Positions 31,416 to 39,285 of a stretch of DNA of 42,606 bases are shown here, one piece after another (positions within the stretch are counted from its first letter, which is position 1; each line of letters starts with the position of its first letter). Source of the stretch: Oscillospiraceae bacterium (lineage in GTDB: Bacteria > Bacillota > Clostridia > Oscillospirales > Ruminococcaceae). The translations under genes were made by a program, and so were the position numbers. Under the pieces are notes generated by a model. It was given only the letters and a program-made list of their open reading frames with translations. It was not told the origin of the DNA and made no database searches. The stretch covers positions 1 to 42,606 of the forward strand of contig JAQVCU010000014.1 in assembly GCA_028689635.1 (NCBI GenBank), written 5' to 3'.

Positions 31416-32621
31416 TTACAGCTGCATCTCCACCGGATCCAGGGGCTGCAGCTTGGTGTGGATCTTCACCGAAGGGCCCTTGTATCTTCTGTAAAAATTC
31501 TCCAGGATGCGCTTGAGAACCACCTCGCCGTTTTCGAAGGTCATGGTGGGCAGCATCAATACGAACTGGGTGCCGCTGAAGCGAGAGACCACATCCCCTT
31601 TGCGCAGGCTGCGCAAGGAAACCTCCTGCAGCAGGTTCATCACCTGGGTAAGGGTTCGTACCTGAGGAACGCCGTCCTGCGGCGTGCTGACCGTCAGCAG
31701 CGCCACAAATACCGTCTGGCCGCTGCGGGCCGCCGCCCGGGCTTCCAGGCGGTAGAGGTTTTTAAAGATCTCGTATTCGCAGCAGAACGCGCCTTCTACG
31801 TCGGCTCCCTCCCGCAGGTCGTCCTTGATGGTGTGCAGGTCGGTCTCCACGCTTTTGATGTTCTGGATGATCTCCTGGTACAGGGAGCGGATATTTTCGG
31901 ACGGCTTGACCCCCAGCTCTTTGTAGAACAGGTCGCAGACATATTCGTAATGGGCCAGCGCTTTGCTCTGTTTTCCGGAGGCGGCCATGGCGCGGATCAC
32001 AAATTCATACAGCTTTTCATCAAAGGGGTCGAAGGTCATGGCGTGCTCGCAGATCGTTACGATCTCGTCGTAGCGCCCGCGCACCATCATCAGCGGCACC
32101 GCGCCGTTGATGCATTCCAGATAGATCCGGCGGTAATATTCCGCCACGGGGATGACCCATTCCTCATAGGCCGATTTGGGGAGGAAATTCCCCTTGTAGC
32201 AGGCGATGGCCCGCTGGTAAAGCTCCTGCTGTTCATCCTCATCCTGGGCGGCCTTCGCCTGTTTCCACAGCGACTCCATCTCTTCCGTATCCACCGTGCA
32301 GGGAAGGTCGTTGTTCCAGGAATAAGCGCCGCGGTGATAGAGGACAAACTCATAATCGCAGCCTGGGACGCCGCTTTTGAGGATGGTGCGCAGGCGGTAG
32401 ACCAGGTTCTTCAGGGCGTTGGCGGGGTTGTCGCTGGAATCCCCCGGCCACAATATCTCAATCAACCTCTCCTGGGAAATAACCTTGAAGCGGTTTGCCA
32501 GAAGATATTCTACCAGGTTCCACACCTGCTTGGTCCTGCCGGTGTTTTCCGAAACCTCATGCTCCCCCACCCGGATGGCAAATTCCCCCAGCATCGTTAT
32601 GTTGATCATCTGTTGTTCCAT
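31416..32621 (-). CDS. SARP/BTAD-type transcriptional regulator with degenerate GGDEF-like C-terminus
   Basis: The 401-residue protein has an OmpR-like winged helix at about 1-100 (INITMLGEFAIRVGEHEVSEN then RTKQVWNLVEYLLANRF), a BTAD helical repeat domain at about 110-260, and a C-terminal domain at about 275-385. The latter contains LRKGDVVSRFSGTQFVLMLP, which aligns with the diguanylate cyclase motif around RxGGDEF but has SGTQF (349-353) instead of GGDEF, so no cyclase activity is expected. It may bind a nucleotide or act as an interaction domain. The ATG has AGGGGGG at 7 nt. SARP-type activators bind direct repeats; one lies at its downstream neighbour's promoter. Confidence 0.85.
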   Translation of the reverse strand: MEQQMINITMLGEFAIRVGEHEVSENTGRTKQVWNLVEYLLANRFKVISQERLIEILWPGDSSDNPANALKNLVYRLRTILKSGVPGCDYEFVLYHRGAYSWNNDLPCTVDTEEMESLWKQAKAAQDEDEQQELYQRAIACYKGNFLPKSAYEEWVIPVAEYYRRIYLECINGAVPLMMVRGRYDEIVTICEHAMTFDPFDEKLYEFVIRAMAASGKQSKALAHYEYVCDLFYKELGVKPSENIRSLYQEIIQNIKSVETDLHTIKDDLREGADVEGAFCCEYEIFKNLYRLEARAAARSGQTVFVALLTVSTPQDGVPQVRTLTQVMNLLQEVSLRSLRKGDVVSRFSGTQFVLMLPTMTFENGEVVLKRILENFYRRYKGPSVKIHTKLQPLDPVEMQL

Positions 32622-32753
32622 GTATAGGCCCCCCTCATGGTCGATTGGTTCTTTTTGTCATATCAACAGGCGCACAGCGCGAATGGGATCCTTGGCCATA
32701 CCCGCCGGACGGCCAAAAAATAGATGGAACGGGTTCTCTCTGCTCTTATTGCT

Positions 32754-32783
32754 ATTATACAACAGTTTTGTGACCATTGTACA
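32754..32783 (-). promoter_or_regulatory. Putative promoter of the SARP-like gene
   Basis: On the minus strand TGTACA (32778-32783) and a perfect TATAAT (32754-32759) are 18 nt apart. The spacer carries GGTCACAAA, whose complement TTTGTGACC also occurs at the SARP-like site near 31366. The stretch 32622-32922 otherwise holds only the terminator at 32871. Confidence 0.6.
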
Positions 32784-32870
32784 GAAAAAAATGGCGATTT
32801 ATGTGCATCTGTCTTTTTTGATCCCCTGTTTTTCCTCGTCTCCACGCCCTGAGGCGGTTTTCCCCGGATA

Positions 32871-32908
32871 AAAAAGGCAGCCGCGGAAAAATTCCGCAGC
32901 TGCCTTTT
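32871..32908 (-). terminator. Terminator of the DUF4867 gene
   Basis: On the minus strand a 16-bp stem with one mismatch (AAAAGGCAGCTGCGGAA and complement) is followed by T6. It lies 14 nt past the stop at 32923. Confidence 0.9.
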
Positions 32909-32922
32909 AAAACGCCATAGCC

Positions 32923-33591
32923 TTAATAATTGACTTTTACGTTCGGGCCCAGGATGCCGGAGTATCCGCCTCTCTTGGCGACAGCGGAACCCTCGGGATG
33001 GCCGATCAGCCATTTGTTGGCGCCGAAGAGCAGCTCGTCCTGCTTGGAATAGAGCTTCTCGGGCTTGGTGAAAGCGCCGTTGGTGCCACGGGTGAGGATG
33101 ACCAGGCATTTAAAGCCGCTGTCCATCACTTTGCAGGGGGCATAGTGCAGGGTGGTAGCGTGCAGCTCCACCGGCACGCCGGAGGGCACATAAAAGCCGA
33201 TCACGTCTTTGGATTCCAGCTTGTTGTTCACAACATCCACCAGGCTGTACAGCAGCAGTACCATATCGGAAACGCCGAGATTGATCTCGTTGCATTTGTG
33301 GAATTCCAGGGCGTTGAGCAAAGAGCCGTTGCCGTTGCAGTAGCCTACCTGAGCGGGCATCCCGCCGTAAATGTTCTGCTCCACCAGTTTGGTCAGGGGC
33401 AGGGCTTCCATCTCCGGAACAGAGGCTACATATTTGTTGCCCTCTTCCGGCACTTCGGTGTGCTGATCCAGATACTCCATATAAGGGGTAAAATCGTAGC
33501 CGTCGATCACGCGGCCGAATTTGGCAAATTCAGGATCCAGAACAGAATAAAACTTGATGCCGGGGTTTTTTGCTCTCAATTCTTTCAGCAT
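32923..33591 (-). CDS. DUF4867 family protein
   Basis: The 222-residue protein starts MLKELRAKNPGIKFYSVLDP and carries FAKFGRVIDGYDFTPYMEYL and the conserved IYGGMPAQVGYCNGNGSLLNALEFHK segment, typical of DUF4867. VIGFYVPSGVPVELHATTLHYAPC looks like a cupin-type double-strand region with His residues that could hold a metal. Function is unknown; relatives are cytoplasmic and often near sugar metabolism genes. The ATG at 33591 has GGAG at 8 nt; the GTG at 33600 overlaps that site. Confidence 0.85.
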   Translation of the reverse strand: MLKELRAKNPGIKFYSVLDPEFAKFGRVIDGYDFTPYMEYLDQHTEVPEEGNKYVASVPEMEALPLTKLVEQNIYGGMPAQVGYCNGNGSLLNALEFHKCNEINLGVSDMVLLLYSLVDVVNNKLESKDVIGFYVPSGVPVELHATTLHYAPCKVMDSGFKCLVILTRGTNGAFTKPEKLYSKQDELLFGANKWLIGHPEGSAVAKRGGYSGILGPNVKVNY

Positions 33592-33694
33592 ATCTTCCAC
33601 TCCATTTCATAATTTTGCACGGCGGCCAGAGTTGGCCCCGTTTGGGGATGCCGGCGGCGCGAAAGCCCCGGCCTGATACAGCCCTTGCTTTTTT

Positions 33695-33723
33695 ATTCTA
33701 CCATGTTCCCCGGGTGAATTCAA
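33695..33723 (-). promoter_or_regulatory. Sigma-A promoter of the DUF4867 gene
   Basis: On the minus strand TTGAAT (33718-33723) and TAGAAT (33695-33700) are 17 nt apart, about 100 nt before the start codon. Confidence 0.65.
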
Positions 33724-33747
33724 TACGTCCTAATACAAATTCTGCCT

Positions 33748-34443
33748 TTACAGCCACACCGGCACCTGGGCGCGGGCCCATACTGCGCCGGGGGATACCT
33801 CGCAGCCCCAGGCCAGCGGCACTACCCCCGCCTTCGCGGCCTGGCGCAGGGCGTCGCCAAACTGCGGATGGGTGCGGTCGTTGGGCTCCAGCCAGAGCGT
33901 CCCTTCCATCTGGATGATAAAGACCGCATAGGCGAAGTACCCCTGCCGGCGGGCCTCCATGAGGCCGCGAAGATGTTTGACGCCGCGCTCCGTGGGCGCG
34001 TCGGGGAAGCGCGCCGTCCCCTCTTCCTCCAAGGTGACCCCCTTGACCTCCACAAAGGCTTTCTGATCCCCCGATTCCAGATAAAAATCGAACCGGGAAT
34101 CCCCGAAAACCGTTTCGGGGCGGATGAGGGAAAGCGGCCCTTCCATGCCCGGCAGGCGGATGGCCCCGTTTTCCAGCCCTTCCCGAAAAATCTTGTTGGG
34201 CGCCTGGGAATCCATGTTGACCAGCCGCCCCGCCTTTTCCACCTGGATCAGGGAATAAGCCGTTTTGCGGGCCGCCTGCTCGTGGTGCTGCAGCCAGACC
34301 GGCGTGCCCGGCAGCAGCAGCTCCCGGCAGCGCCCGGTGTTTTTCACGTGGCAGCGGCACACCCCTTCCGGCGTTTCGCACAGGGCGATAAACCGGTTGG
34401 GACGGCTGATAAAGACCCCGCGCACCATATTTTCATAGGTCAT
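33748..34443 (-). CDS. sfsA: SfsA family DNA/RNA nuclease-like protein
   Basis: The 231-residue protein has SRPNRFIALCE near the start, CHVKNTGRCRELLLPG, SRFDFYLE, the VEVKGVTLE motif with acidic nuclease-type residues, FPDAPTERGVKHLRGL and YAVFIIQM. These are all signatures of SfsA, once described as a sugar fermentation stimulator and now as a putative PD-(D/E)XK-like nuclease. The ATG at 34443 overlaps the yaiI stop as ATGA. Confidence 0.94.
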   Translation of the reverse strand: MTYENMVRGVFISRPNRFIALCETPEGVCRCHVKNTGRCRELLLPGTPVWLQHHEQAARKTAYSLIQVEKAGRLVNMDSQAPNKIFREGLENGAIRLPGMEGPLSLIRPETVFGDSRFDFYLESGDQKAFVEVKGVTLEEEGTARFPDAPTERGVKHLRGLMEARRQGYFAYAVFIIQMEGTLWLEPNDRTHPQFGDALRQAAKAGVVPLAWGCEVSPGAVWARAQVPVWL

Positions 34444-34880
34444 GCCGTTTCCTCCCCGCAAAGCTTTTCCAGTTCCCGGCAGAATTCTTCATCCTGCCCG
34501 GGGGTGCGGCGGCGCGGCCCCCGAAGCCTTCCGCCCGACCGGCGGATTTTTGCCGCGGCGTGCCGGCTCATCAGCAGCCCCGCGATGTTCCCGTCGGTGT
34601 AGCGCATCCCGTCCTGGTTGATGGGCCGCCCACCCCGGGAAAGGGCCATGGCCGCCACTCCGTAATCCTGGGTCACCACGATATCCCCCCGCTCGATCCG
34701 GCTCACCAGGGCAAAATCGGCGGAATCCGCCCCCTTGGAAACCACCAGGGTCTCCGCCCCCGCCCGAAGCAGCTCGTGAGAGGTATCGCACACCAAAAGC
34801 ACCGGCAGGCCGAAGCGCTGCGCTGTCCGGATCGTCTCCGCCACCACCGGGCAGGCGTCCGCGTCTACCAGGATCTTCAT
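34440..34880 (-). CDS. YaiI/YqxD family protein (DUF188)
   Basis: The 146-residue protein starts MKILVDADACPVV, the hallmark of DUF188, and includes ERGDIVVTQDYGVAAMAL and RYTDGNIAGLLMSRH. Conserved Asp residues suggest a PIN-like nuclease fold. Its role is unknown. The start has AAGGAGG at 8 nt. It is coupled to sfsA by an ATGA overlap and is divergent from the amidohydrolase gene. Confidence 0.93.
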   Translation of the reverse strand: MKILVDADACPVVAETIRTAQRFGLPVLLVCDTSHELLRAGAETLVVSKGADSADFALVSRIERGDIVVTQDYGVAAMALSRGGRPINQDGMRYTDGNIAGLLMSRHAAAKIRRSGGRLRGPRRRTPGQDEEFCRELEKLCGEETA

Positions 34881-34907
34881 CTTTGCCCCTCCTTGCCCGG
34901 CCTTTTC

Positions 34908-34936
34908 TTTACAAATCCCGCCGCCGGGCCTATAAT
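34908..34936 (+). promoter_or_regulatory. Sigma-A promoter of the amidohydrolase gene
   Basis: TTTACA and TATAAT are 17 nt apart. The gene begins at 34992. Confidence 0.85.
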
Positions 34937-34991
34937 AAAATCCAGTTTGGCGGAAAGCCTCCGCCAGTCCTTTAGAAAGTGGTGTTTTGAT

Positions 34992-35786
34992 ATGCTCCTT
35001 GATTTCCACATCCATGTGTTTCCCGAAAAGGTGGCGCAAAAAGCCATCCCCCGCCTGGCCGCCACCTGCGGGCAGACCCCGCTGACCGACGGCACCCTGC
35101 CCGATACTCTTCGGCTGATGGAGCGGGACGGCGTAGACGCCGGCGTGTTTCTCAACATCGCCACCCGCCCCAGCCAGCAGCGCACCATCAACGAGAGCTG
35201 TCTCGCCATGCGCTCTTCCCGGGTGATCCCCTTCGGCTCGGTGCATCCCGACGCCCCCGACGCCGTGGAGGAGCTGGAATGGCTCCAGGCCCACGGCGTT
35301 CCCGGCGTCAAGCTTCACCCGGACTATCAAGAATTTTTTGTGGAGGAGGAGCGGCTGCGCCCGATCTATGAAGCCTGCCAGCGCCTGGGCCTCATTTTGG
35401 TGCTCCACGCCGGGTGGGACCCCCTCTCTCCGGATTGTATCCACTGTCGGCCGGAGCCCTGCGCCCGCATCCTGGACGAGTTCCCCGGCCTTACCCTGGT
35501 GCTGGCGCACCTGGGAGGCATGGCCCTCTGGGACGATGTGGAGCGCTTTTTGGTGGGCAAAAAAGTCTATTTTGACACCGCCTGCATGGAGGACAAGATC
35601 TCTCCGGAGCGCTTTGCCCGCATCATCCGGGCCCATGGGGCCGGGCAGATCCTTTTCGCCAGCGACTGCCCCTGGGGCAGCCCCCGCCGCCTGGCGGAGC
35701 TGATCCGTTCCCTGGGCCTTTCCCCACTGGAGGAGGAACAGATCCTCTGGAAAAACGCCTGCGCCCTGCTGGGCCTGCCTCAATGA
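34992..35786 (+). CDS. Amidohydrolase family protein (TatD/amidohydrolase-2-like)
   Basis: The 264-residue TIM-barrel hydrolase starts MLLDFHIHVFPEKVAQKA, with the first metal motif HIH at residues 6-8. Later come GVKLHPDYQ, LVLHAGWD, LVLAHLGG and FASDCPWGS, the expected His and Asp ligands in order. It resembles amidohydrolase-2/ACMSD-type proteins; the substrate is not known. Its ribosome site is weak (AAAGTGGTG). It stops 3 nt before the converging small gene at 35790. Confidence 0.9.
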   Translation: MLLDFHIHVFPEKVAQKAIPRLAATCGQTPLTDGTLPDTLRLMERDGVDAGVFLNIATRPSQQRTINESCLAMRSSRVIPFGSVHPDAPDAVEELEWLQAHGVPGVKLHPDYQEFFVEEERLRPIYEACQRLGLILVLHAGWDPLSPDCIHCRPEPCARILDEFPGLTLVLAHLGGMALWDDVERFLVGKKVYFDTACMEDKISPERFARIIRAHGAGQILFASDCPWGSPRRLAELIRSLGLSPLEEEQILWKNACALLGLPQ

Positions 35787-35789
35787 CCC

Positions 35790-35954
35790 TCAGTCCTCCA
35801 AGGCGTATTCAAAATTTTCCCACACCACGCGGGAACCCTCGTCGCATCCCGGCGGCAGAAGGGCCATGGCCACCATGATCTCGCTGCCGTTTTGATCCCT
35901 AAGCATGCCGTAATCGCCGTTTACCTGCCGCACCACATAATGGATCGGTTCCAT
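35790..35954 (-). CDS. Small DUF3006-like protein
   Basis: The 54-residue protein starts MEPIHYVVRQVNGDYGMLRD and has ALLPPGCDEGSRVVWENFEY. A short beta-barrel with the LPxGxxEG pattern resembles DUF3006. A GGGGATGGAAGG site precedes the ATG at 35954. A longer frame starting at 36005 is not supported by homology-like sequence. Function unknown. Confidence 0.65.
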   Translation of the reverse strand: MEPIHYVVRQVNGDYGMLRDQNGSEIMVAMALLPPGCDEGSRVVWENFEYALED

Positions 35955-36016
35955 CCTTCCATCCCCTTTCCCCGTCATCATAACACGGGGCGTTCCCGGG
36001 GTCAACGGCGGCCCCC

Positions 36017-36045
36017 TTGACTTTTCCTTCCAAAGCTTTTATCAT
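36017..36045 (+). promoter_or_regulatory. Sigma-A promoter of the MATE-pentapeptide operon
   Basis: TTGACT and TATCAT are 17 nt apart. Transcription would start near 36052, giving a leader of about 120 nt before the MATE gene. Confidence 0.85.
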
Positions 36046-36083
36046 AGGCTTGTTCATCGGAGGGTGTCGCAGCCTGTTTGTGT

Positions 36084-36132
36084 GCCGGATAAGATGATGG
36101 GGCGCCGCCCCATTGGCTTGTCCGGTTTTTTT
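36084..36132 (+). terminator. Leader terminator (attenuator) before the MATE gene
   Basis: An outer 9-10 bp stem (CCGGATAAG with CTTGTCCGG, one G-U) encloses an inner perfect 7-bp stem ATGGGGC/GCCCCAT with a 3-nt loop. A run of seven T follows at 36126-36132. The hairpin lies between the promoter and the first gene, so in the default fold it would stop transcription early. Confidence 0.85.
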
Positions 36133-36173
36133 GTTGCCAACCCGCCAAAATTTTCTCCGGGAGGAAGAACCCC

Positions 36174-37532
36174 ATGAAAAACCGCGCCCTCAGCCTGGTG
36201 GAGGGGCCCATCGCCCCTTCCCTTCTCCGTTTCGCCCTGCCGTTTCTGCTCTCCAGCCTGCTGCAATCCCTTTATGGGGCTGCGGATCTTTTTGTGGTGG
36301 GACAGTTTTCCGGTTCCGCCGCCGTGGCGGGCGTCGCCATCGGCAGCCAGGTCATGCAGACCTTCACCTGCGTTGTCATGGGCCTTTCCATGGGCGGCAC
36401 CGTGCTCATCGGCCGCCGTGTGGGGGAAAACTTCCCGGAAGACGCGGCCCGCGCCATCGGCACCCTCTCCCTGCTGTTCCTCCTGCTGGCCCTGCTGCTC
36501 ACCCCTGCGATGTATTTCTGCACCGGCGGCGCGGTGGCGCTGATGGAGACCCCGGCGGAAGCGGTGGCGGACACCCGCGCCTATCTGCTGTGCTGTTCCC
36601 TGGGCGTCCCTTTTATCGTGGGCTACAACGCAGTCAGCGGTGTGTTCCGCGGCGTGGGGGATTCCAAAACCCCGGTATTTTTTATCGCCCTGGCCTGTGC
36701 GATCAACGTGGCGGCGGATTTTTTGCTGGTGGGCGGCCTGGGGATGGGGGCTGCGGGAGCGGCGGTGGCCACGGTACTGGCCCAAGCGGTAAGCTTTTTG
36801 GCCTCTCTGTTCTACATCGTCAGGCAGGGGATGGGCGGCATCCGTGTGGAGCGGAGGCATCTGCGCCTGGACGGCCCCTGTACCAGGGCCATCCTTAAGG
36901 TCGGGTTCCCCCTGGCCCTGCAGGATGTGTTAATCCACGGCTCCTTTCTTATCATCACCGCCCTCATCAATACCCTGGGGCTGGTGGCCTCCGCCGCCGT
37001 AGGCGTGGTGGAAAAGATCATTACCTTCGCCATGCTCCCTCCCTCCTCCTTCGCGGCGGCTGTGGCCCCCATGTCCGCCCAAAACCTGGGGGCGGGAAAA
37101 CCGGAGCGCGCCCTGCGCACCCTGTGGTGCGGCGTCTTTTTCTCGCTGGTTTGCGGCGTTTTGGTCGCCGTCTATTCCCAGATCTTTCCGGAAACCCTCA
37201 CCCGGATCTTCTCCGGCGACCCCGCCGTCATCGCCGCCGCCGCGGACTATCTGCGCACCTATTCCCTGGATTGCGTCCTGGTCAGTTTTGTCTTCTGCAT
37301 GAATTCTTATTTCAGCAGCTGCGGGAAAGCGGCCATGTCCTTTTTTCACAGCGTTCTGGCCACCTTTTGCGTGCGTATCCCGCTCACCTATTATTTCAGC
37401 CGTCTGGCGGCCGGTTCCCTGACGCTGATGGGCCTGGCGGCCCCCGCCGCCACCCTGCTCTCCCTGGCCATCTGTCTGCCCTATCTTTATTTTCTGCGAC
37501 GCCGCGCCCTCTCGGCGGCGTCCGCCCTCTAA
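36174..37532 (+). CDS. MATE family efflux transporter
   Basis: The 452-residue membrane protein starts MKNRALSLVEGPIAPSLLRF and has about 12 membrane segments in two bundles. SLYGAADLFVVGQFSGS and FRGVGDSKTP are family motifs. It is a Na+- or H+-driven multidrug or metabolite exporter of the DinF/NorM-like type. The ATG has GGGAGG at 12 nt. It is separated by only 15 nt from the pentapeptide-repeat gene and sits behind an intrinsic terminator in its leader, which points to inducible expression. Substrate unknown. Confidence 0.94.
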   Translation: MKNRALSLVEGPIAPSLLRFALPFLLSSLLQSLYGAADLFVVGQFSGSAAVAGVAIGSQVMQTFTCVVMGLSMGGTVLIGRRVGENFPEDAARAIGTLSLLFLLLALLLTPAMYFCTGGAVALMETPAEAVADTRAYLLCCSLGVPFIVGYNAVSGVFRGVGDSKTPVFFIALACAINVAADFLLVGGLGMGAAGAAVATVLAQAVSFLASLFYIVRQGMGGIRVERRHLRLDGPCTRAILKVGFPLALQDVLIHGSFLIITALINTLGLVASAAVGVVEKIITFAMLPPSSFAAAVAPMSAQNLGAGKPERALRTLWCGVFFSLVCGVLVAVYSQIFPETLTRIFSGDPAVIAAAADYLRTYSLDCVLVSFVFCMNSYFSSCGKAAMSFFHSVLATFCVRIPLTYYFSRLAAGSLTLMGLAAPAATLLSLAICLPYLYFLRRRALSAASAL

Positions 37533-37547
37533 AAAGGAGGCCCCGCC

Positions 37548-38156
37548 ATGGATCTCTCCCCTCATGCTGTCTATGAAAACGCTGTTTTCCGGGACGAGGA
37601 TCTTTCCGATCTCACCGCCCGGGAGGTCACCTTTACCCGCTGCCGCTTTCGGGGCCTTCCCATGACGGGCTTTGCCACCGAGCGGTGCGTCTTTGACCAC
37701 TGCGACTTCACCTTCGCGCGGCTCAACGAATCTGTCCACCGGTACAGCGCCTTCCTCAACTGCCGCTTTTCCGGCGCAAGCCTGTTTGGCGCGCGGTTTT
37801 TCCAGTGCAAGGGCACCGGCAGCCTCTTTGCGGGCGCTGTGCTCTCCGGCGTATCCCTGGAGGGGGGAAGCTATTCCTACGCCATGCTGGGAGGGTGCGA
37901 TCTTTCCCGGCAGGATTTTTCCGGCATCAGTTTCGCCGGGACGGATCTGCAAAACTGCCAGCTAAAAAAGGCCAACCTTTCCGGCTGCGACCTGACCCGG
38001 GCGATTTTAAACGGCGCCGATCTCTCCGGCGCCGATCTGCGCGGCGCGCGCCTGGACGGCGTGGATTTTCGTGCCTTCACTATGAAGGAGACAAAGATCG
38101 ACCTGCAGCAGGCGGTGCTCATGGCCGAATCCATGGGCGCTGTATGCGACCTGTAG
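37548..38156 (+). CDS. Pentapeptide-repeat protein (Qnr/McbG-like)
   Basis: The 202-residue protein is built of A(D/N)LXX-type repeats. Examples are SLFGARFFQC, GADLSGADLRGARLDG and the FxxCxF pattern in the N half (CRFRGL, CDFTFA, CRFSGA). The size and two-block layout with a short C-terminal helix (DLQQAVLMAESMG) fit the Qnr/McbG group, whose right-handed beta-helix mimics DNA and protects gyrase. The ATG has AAGGAGG at 9 nt. Co-transcription with a MATE pump suggests a resistance or self-protection operon; this is inference. Confidence 0.9.
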   Translation: MDLSPHAVYENAVFRDEDLSDLTAREVTFTRCRFRGLPMTGFATERCVFDHCDFTFARLNESVHRYSAFLNCRFSGASLFGARFFQCKGTGSLFAGAVLSGVSLEGGSYSYAMLGGCDLSRQDFSGISFAGTDLQNCQLKKANLSGCDLTRAILNGADLSGADLRGARLDGVDFRAFTMKETKIDLQQAVLMAESMGAVCDL

Positions 38157-38167
38157 CCCCCGGGCCG

Positions 38168-39145
38168 TTATGGATACCGCCCCAGGATCTCCGCCGCGCG
38201 TTCTTTCATCCTCTGCCGCATCGGCTCCGGCGAAAGGATCTCCGCGGCGGTTCCAAAACTAAAGACCCAAGCGTAAAACTGAGGGCTCTCCACAACGGCG
38301 ACCCGCGCCGTAAAATGATCCGGCCCGTCGGGGAGGGTGGGCACCTCCCAGCCGAACCTGTCGATCACGGCGCCCATCAGCTGGTTTTCAAAACGGATCC
38401 TGACCACTTTCTCCTCGCCGGTGAACATCCCGAACGTCTTTTTCAGGTAGCTTCCCTGATCCACTTTCTCGTAAGCTTCCTTCCCCTGCCGCTTTTCCCC
38501 GGTGGCCGCGATCTTTTCCATTTTATCCACCCGGTAGTGCTTCAGCTTTCCGGCCCCGGCGTCCCAGGCCACCATATAGTAGTTTTCGTTATCCCACAGC
38601 AGCGTAAAGGGGCTGACCTGGTAAAACGCGCCGTCGCGGCGAAAACACGGACGCTTATCCGGCCCGTATTGATAATACCGAAAACGGATGGCGCTGTCCT
38701 GGGCGATGGCGGAGGAGATCGCGTCCACGTTGAGATAGACGCTTTCGTTCATGTTTTTCACCCTGCCGCGCACATACACCTGCCGCTGTAGAAAGCGGGC
38801 CTCATGCTCGCTGGCCTGCTTCTCCAGCTTTTGGATGAGGGAATTGGTCTTTTTTTCCGTGATGAATTTGAAGGCCTGCACGCTGTCCACCAAAAGCTTG
38901 AGCTCCGGCAGTTCAAACTCCCGGGTGGCCATATAATACCCCTTGCCGTCGTACACAATGTCCAGCCCAAAAAGGCGCAGGGCCTCTATGTCGCTGTAAA
39001 AGCTTTTCCGCTCGGAGGGAATGCCGTTTTTGGCAAGATGTTCTTCTATCTGCTTGCGGCTGGCCGGATGCGCTTCGTCGGTATGCTGGGAAAGATAGCG
39101 CATAAGGTAAAGGATCTTCAGCTTTTGGTTGGATTGCTTTGCCAT
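38168..39145 (-). CDS. YafY/WYL domain transcriptional regulator
   Basis: The 325-residue protein has an N-terminal winged helix (LKILYLMRYLSQHTDEAHPAS then RKQIEEHLAKNGIPSERKSFY), a WYL domain near residues 140-230 (FRYYQY, SPFTLLWDNENYYMVAWD) and a C-terminal WCX-like extension. WYL regulators sense ligands such as single-stranded nucleic acids or nucleotides. The ATG at 39145 has AAGGAGG at 8 nt; the upstream in-frame extension is not supported. Convergent with the MATE operon, its stop lies 12 nt past the pentapeptide gene. A GC-rich hairpin lies in its leader near 39187-39222. Confidence 0.93.
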   Translation of the reverse strand: MAKQSNQKLKILYLMRYLSQHTDEAHPASRKQIEEHLAKNGIPSERKSFYSDIEALRLFGLDIVYDGKGYYMATREFELPELKLLVDSVQAFKFITEKKTNSLIQKLEKQASEHEARFLQRQVYVRGRVKNMNESVYLNVDAISSAIAQDSAIRFRYYQYGPDKRPCFRRDGAFYQVSPFTLLWDNENYYMVAWDAGAGKLKHYRVDKMEKIAATGEKRQGKEAYEKVDQGSYLKKTFGMFTGEEKVVRIRFENQLMGAVIDRFGWEVPTLPDGPDHFTARVAVVESPQFYAWVFSFGTAAEILSPEPMRQRMKERAAEILGRYP

Positions 39146-39229
39146 CGCGGCTCCTCCTTTTCTGTCCCGAACTGCCCTGCAAAAGGCCTCCCCCTCCCCT
39201 TTTGACGCCGGGAGGGGCTTTTTTTTTAA

Positions 39230-39269
39230 TAAAACAGCCGCCCGACAAGCAGTAGGCTTGCCGGGCGGC
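39230..39269 (-). terminator. Terminator of the hybrid histidine kinase gene
   Basis: On the minus strand a 14-bp stem with one mismatch (GCCGCCCGGCAAGC and complement, 5-nt loop) is followed by TGTTTTATT and then a long T run. It lies 17 nt past the kinase stop codon. Confidence 0.88.
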
Positions 39270-39285
39270 GCTGCAAAAAACAGGT

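Noticed and set aside
30798-32627. 609-codon plus-strand open frame opposite the SARP-like gene
   Set aside because: The minus strand shows clear winged-helix and BTAD sequence. The plus frame is a shadow.
39187-39222. Plus-strand hairpin followed by T9 as a terminator of a plus-strand gene
   Set aside because: No plus-strand gene ends nearby; the hairpin lies in the minus-strand leader of the WYL regulator gene.
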